From: JABDIY01 sp963751955
Lineage (GTDB): Bacteria > Actinomycetota > Acidimicrobiia > Acidimicrobiales > SZUA-35
DNA: 64,000 nt
Direction: 5' to 3'
NCBI GenBank assembly: GCA_963751955.1
Contig: CAVVWM010000011.1
Coordinates: forward strand, 725,001-789,000
Position 1 is the stretch's first letter. Every line of letters begins with the position of its first letter. This document shows positions 62,304 through 64,000 of this stretch, piece after piece. The notes under the pieces were generated by a model, which saw nothing but the letters and a program-made list of their open reading frames with translations, ran no database searches and had not been told where the DNA came from. The position numbers were made by a program, and so were the translations under genes.

Positions 62304-64000
62304 CAGTGGTCCTCAACCCATCGGAAGGCGGGAATCGACTTGCCGTCCACGACGACATCGTCGACACGTTCGAACGGGTAACGCTCACTGACCGCTTCAG
62401 CTATGTCAGCAGCAACCAGCACAGATCCGTGTTCGGCTCGATCCGCCAGGGCCAGCACGTAACTTACCGGATCACCCCATACTTCGAACGAAAACTGGGT
62501 GTCCCCGACGATGCCCGCTTCTGCGTCACCCGAAGCGACCCCCACCCGTAGATCGAGATCCCAGTTGTTGAGGTTGCTCAGGGACTCGATCTTTCGATCG
62601 ATCGCGACCGCAAATTCGATCGCCCGTTGCCGCTGGTCCAGTCGTGGCTCCATCATCCCGCAAGCAGCCAGGTACCCCAAACTTCCGCCTCGGATCTTCT
62701 CGACACCAACCTCGGCTGCCAGCGAATCGAAGGTGCCGATGATCTCGTCGAGCACGTGTTTTCCATCGCCCGGCGATGCACTTCGAGCAAATCGACTGAA
62801 GCCGGCCAGATTCGCGGCGATGATCGTGACGTTGGGGTAGGAGTCTGCGACCTCAGACTCGCCTGCGCTGACTCGAACGGCGATCTTGGCCGGCATGAGG
62901 TTGAGGATCAACGACTGAGTCTCGGATCGTTGCTGCTCGATCGTCTGGCGTTGAGACCGCATGTCGCCCACCATGTGATCCACCGCAGATGCCAGTTGCC
63001 CGATCTCGTCACTGCCGCCGACGGGCACGGGGCGATCAGATGTCTCGTCGCTGGCGCTACGCGTCCATGCGATCAATGCGTTGATCGGCTTGACGAACTG
63101 GGCGCTGAGGATCATCGCAAGGGCCGTGAGTACGAGGATGATGGCACCCACGGCTAAAACAGCGATTGTTGAAGTGAACTCACGGGGTCCTCGGCCTCAC
63201 TCAAGGCTCTTTCGGCGACGATGGCCCAGTCGAGGCCGGGGGGCAGCTCCAACGGGCCATAGCTACTGAGCGACACGGCTCCGTGATAGGAGGTGATCAC
63301 CTCAGTCCCGGACCGACCTCTCAAGGCGTCTTGGGCTGCAACAGTCTCGATGCGCTGCCGCAGCACACTGTCCCGCGGCAACAACGGCGTCGGCGGTGGT
63401 GGCCGACGTCCCCGCGACAATCACTCTTCGGCGATACTCCTCGGGGTTCTCGCTCAACAAACGCGAAGTTGAGCGCATCGCTTCGTCGCGACCCACGAGA
63501 TATGCCTCACCCGTGTCACCAAATCCGGCCTGGGCCCAACCCTGGCTCACGGTCATCACGTTGCTGATTTCGTCCATCGGAAGGTGGAACGCCAAGATCC
63601 CCAGCAGCCGCTGATCCACCGGGTTGAAGATGGGGGCCGCTACGAACGCAGCCGGTTCATGGGAGAAAGGCGTGAAGTCGTAGTCCACGAAGGTGACCGC
63701 ACCAGGGGATGGATTGCGCTCCACTTCCTTTACGAGGTCGGCGAGCGAACTCCTGCCATGGGCCCGACGAAAGACTGGTTCCATAGTCGACTTCCTTCTT
63801 GACCGAATACACGATGCGGCTGTCGCCGGGTTCGATGATGAAGATGTCGTGATAGCCGAATCGTTCCGCATAATTCCTGAAACTCGGATGAAATCGTGCA
63901 TTGCACACGGCTGTAGAACGATCCGTCCGATGCCTCATCCAAACCAGCCCTCTGACCGGGTGGTTGGGATTGTTCACAACGTAATAGTGCTGAAGGTACT
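62303..64000 (-). CDS. Membrane sensor with HAMP and degenerate class III cyclase domain (N-terminus outside window), three apparent frameshifts
   Basis: Open to the right edge. An extracytoplasmic Cache-like sensor (HPSFRNYAERFGYHDIFII, GVSQGWAQAGFGDTGEAYLV-type strands) precedes a membrane helix (STIAVLAVGAIILVLTALAM), a HAMP helix pair (SDEIGQLASAVDHMVGDM) and a cyclase homology domain (62303 to about 62900). The cyclase fold is clear (VEVGVEKI...VWGD), but metal Asp 1 is Asn (IIAANLAGF), metal Asp 2 is absent (EKIRGGSLGYLA), and the Asn/Arg pair is Ser/Ala (WGDPVSYVLALAD). Frame changes near 63755, 63373 and 63185; the last two each fit one lost base in a homopolymer. It is first in the three-gene operon. 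Confidence 0.78.

Overview
The window is about 63% GC bacterial chromosome from a high-GC actinobacterium, most likely class Acidimicrobiia (inference from gene order and protein sequence, not from a marker-tree). Support comes from the order argS-lysA-hom-thrC-rho-rpmE-prfA-prmC close to wecA and the atp operon, the actinobacterial RDD/SpoIIM/DUF58/MoxR/DUF4350/DUF4129 cluster, a mycothiol-synthase-like acetyltransferase, frequent GTG starts and a full menaquinone pathway. Nothing in it looks like a phage or plasmid, and I see no transposase or CRISPR array.

Layout. 0-8 kb: partial HD-domain membrane protein, then menaquinone biosynthesis (menC, menH, menB, menE, menF, menD) packed on both strands around one SRPBCC gene. 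8-13 kb: nucleotidyltransferase, EamA exporter, then an overlapping tRNA-modification operon (cysteine desulfurase, mnmA, tsaC). 13-20 kb: the envelope cluster. 20-29 kb: rhomboid protease, mscL, NifU-like protein, MFS transporter, J-domain protein, polyphosphate kinase 2, flavin oxidoreductase, glpX. 29.8-37.8 kb: complete F1Fo ATP synthase operon with paired b and b' subunits, headed by AtpZ and AtpI. 37.9-45.8 kb: two paralogous 69-residue membrane proteins, an M48 protease with a histone-like tail, wecA, glyA, rpiB and a GNAT enzyme. 45.8-59.3 kb: the prmC-prfA ... rpmE-rho-thrC-hom-lysA-argS block, all on the minus strand, interrupted by a 188-bp tandem repeat array and two lineage-specific genes, and ending at tRNA-Arg(CCG). 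59.3-64 kb: a translationally coupled operon that codes for a sensor with a cyclase-like domain, an MscS channel with a C-terminal cyclic-nucleotide-binding domain, and a solute-binding lipoprotein.

Most worth a second look: (1) the right-edge sensor/cyclase-like/channel/lipoprotein operon, in which the cyclase domain lacks its metal-binding and catalytic residues and the channel's nucleotide pocket lacks its usual arginine; (2) a Rho factor at the canonical locus whose P-loop has lost both lysines; (3) the 188-bp array and a duplication of the prfA initiation region.

Quality caveat. At least 19 reading-frame breaks occur, many at short homopolymers, including in genes that must work (atpD, the b' gene, argS). 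This pattern fits unpolished long-read consensus better than real gene decay, so these genes are listed as CDS over their full span with the break positions given.
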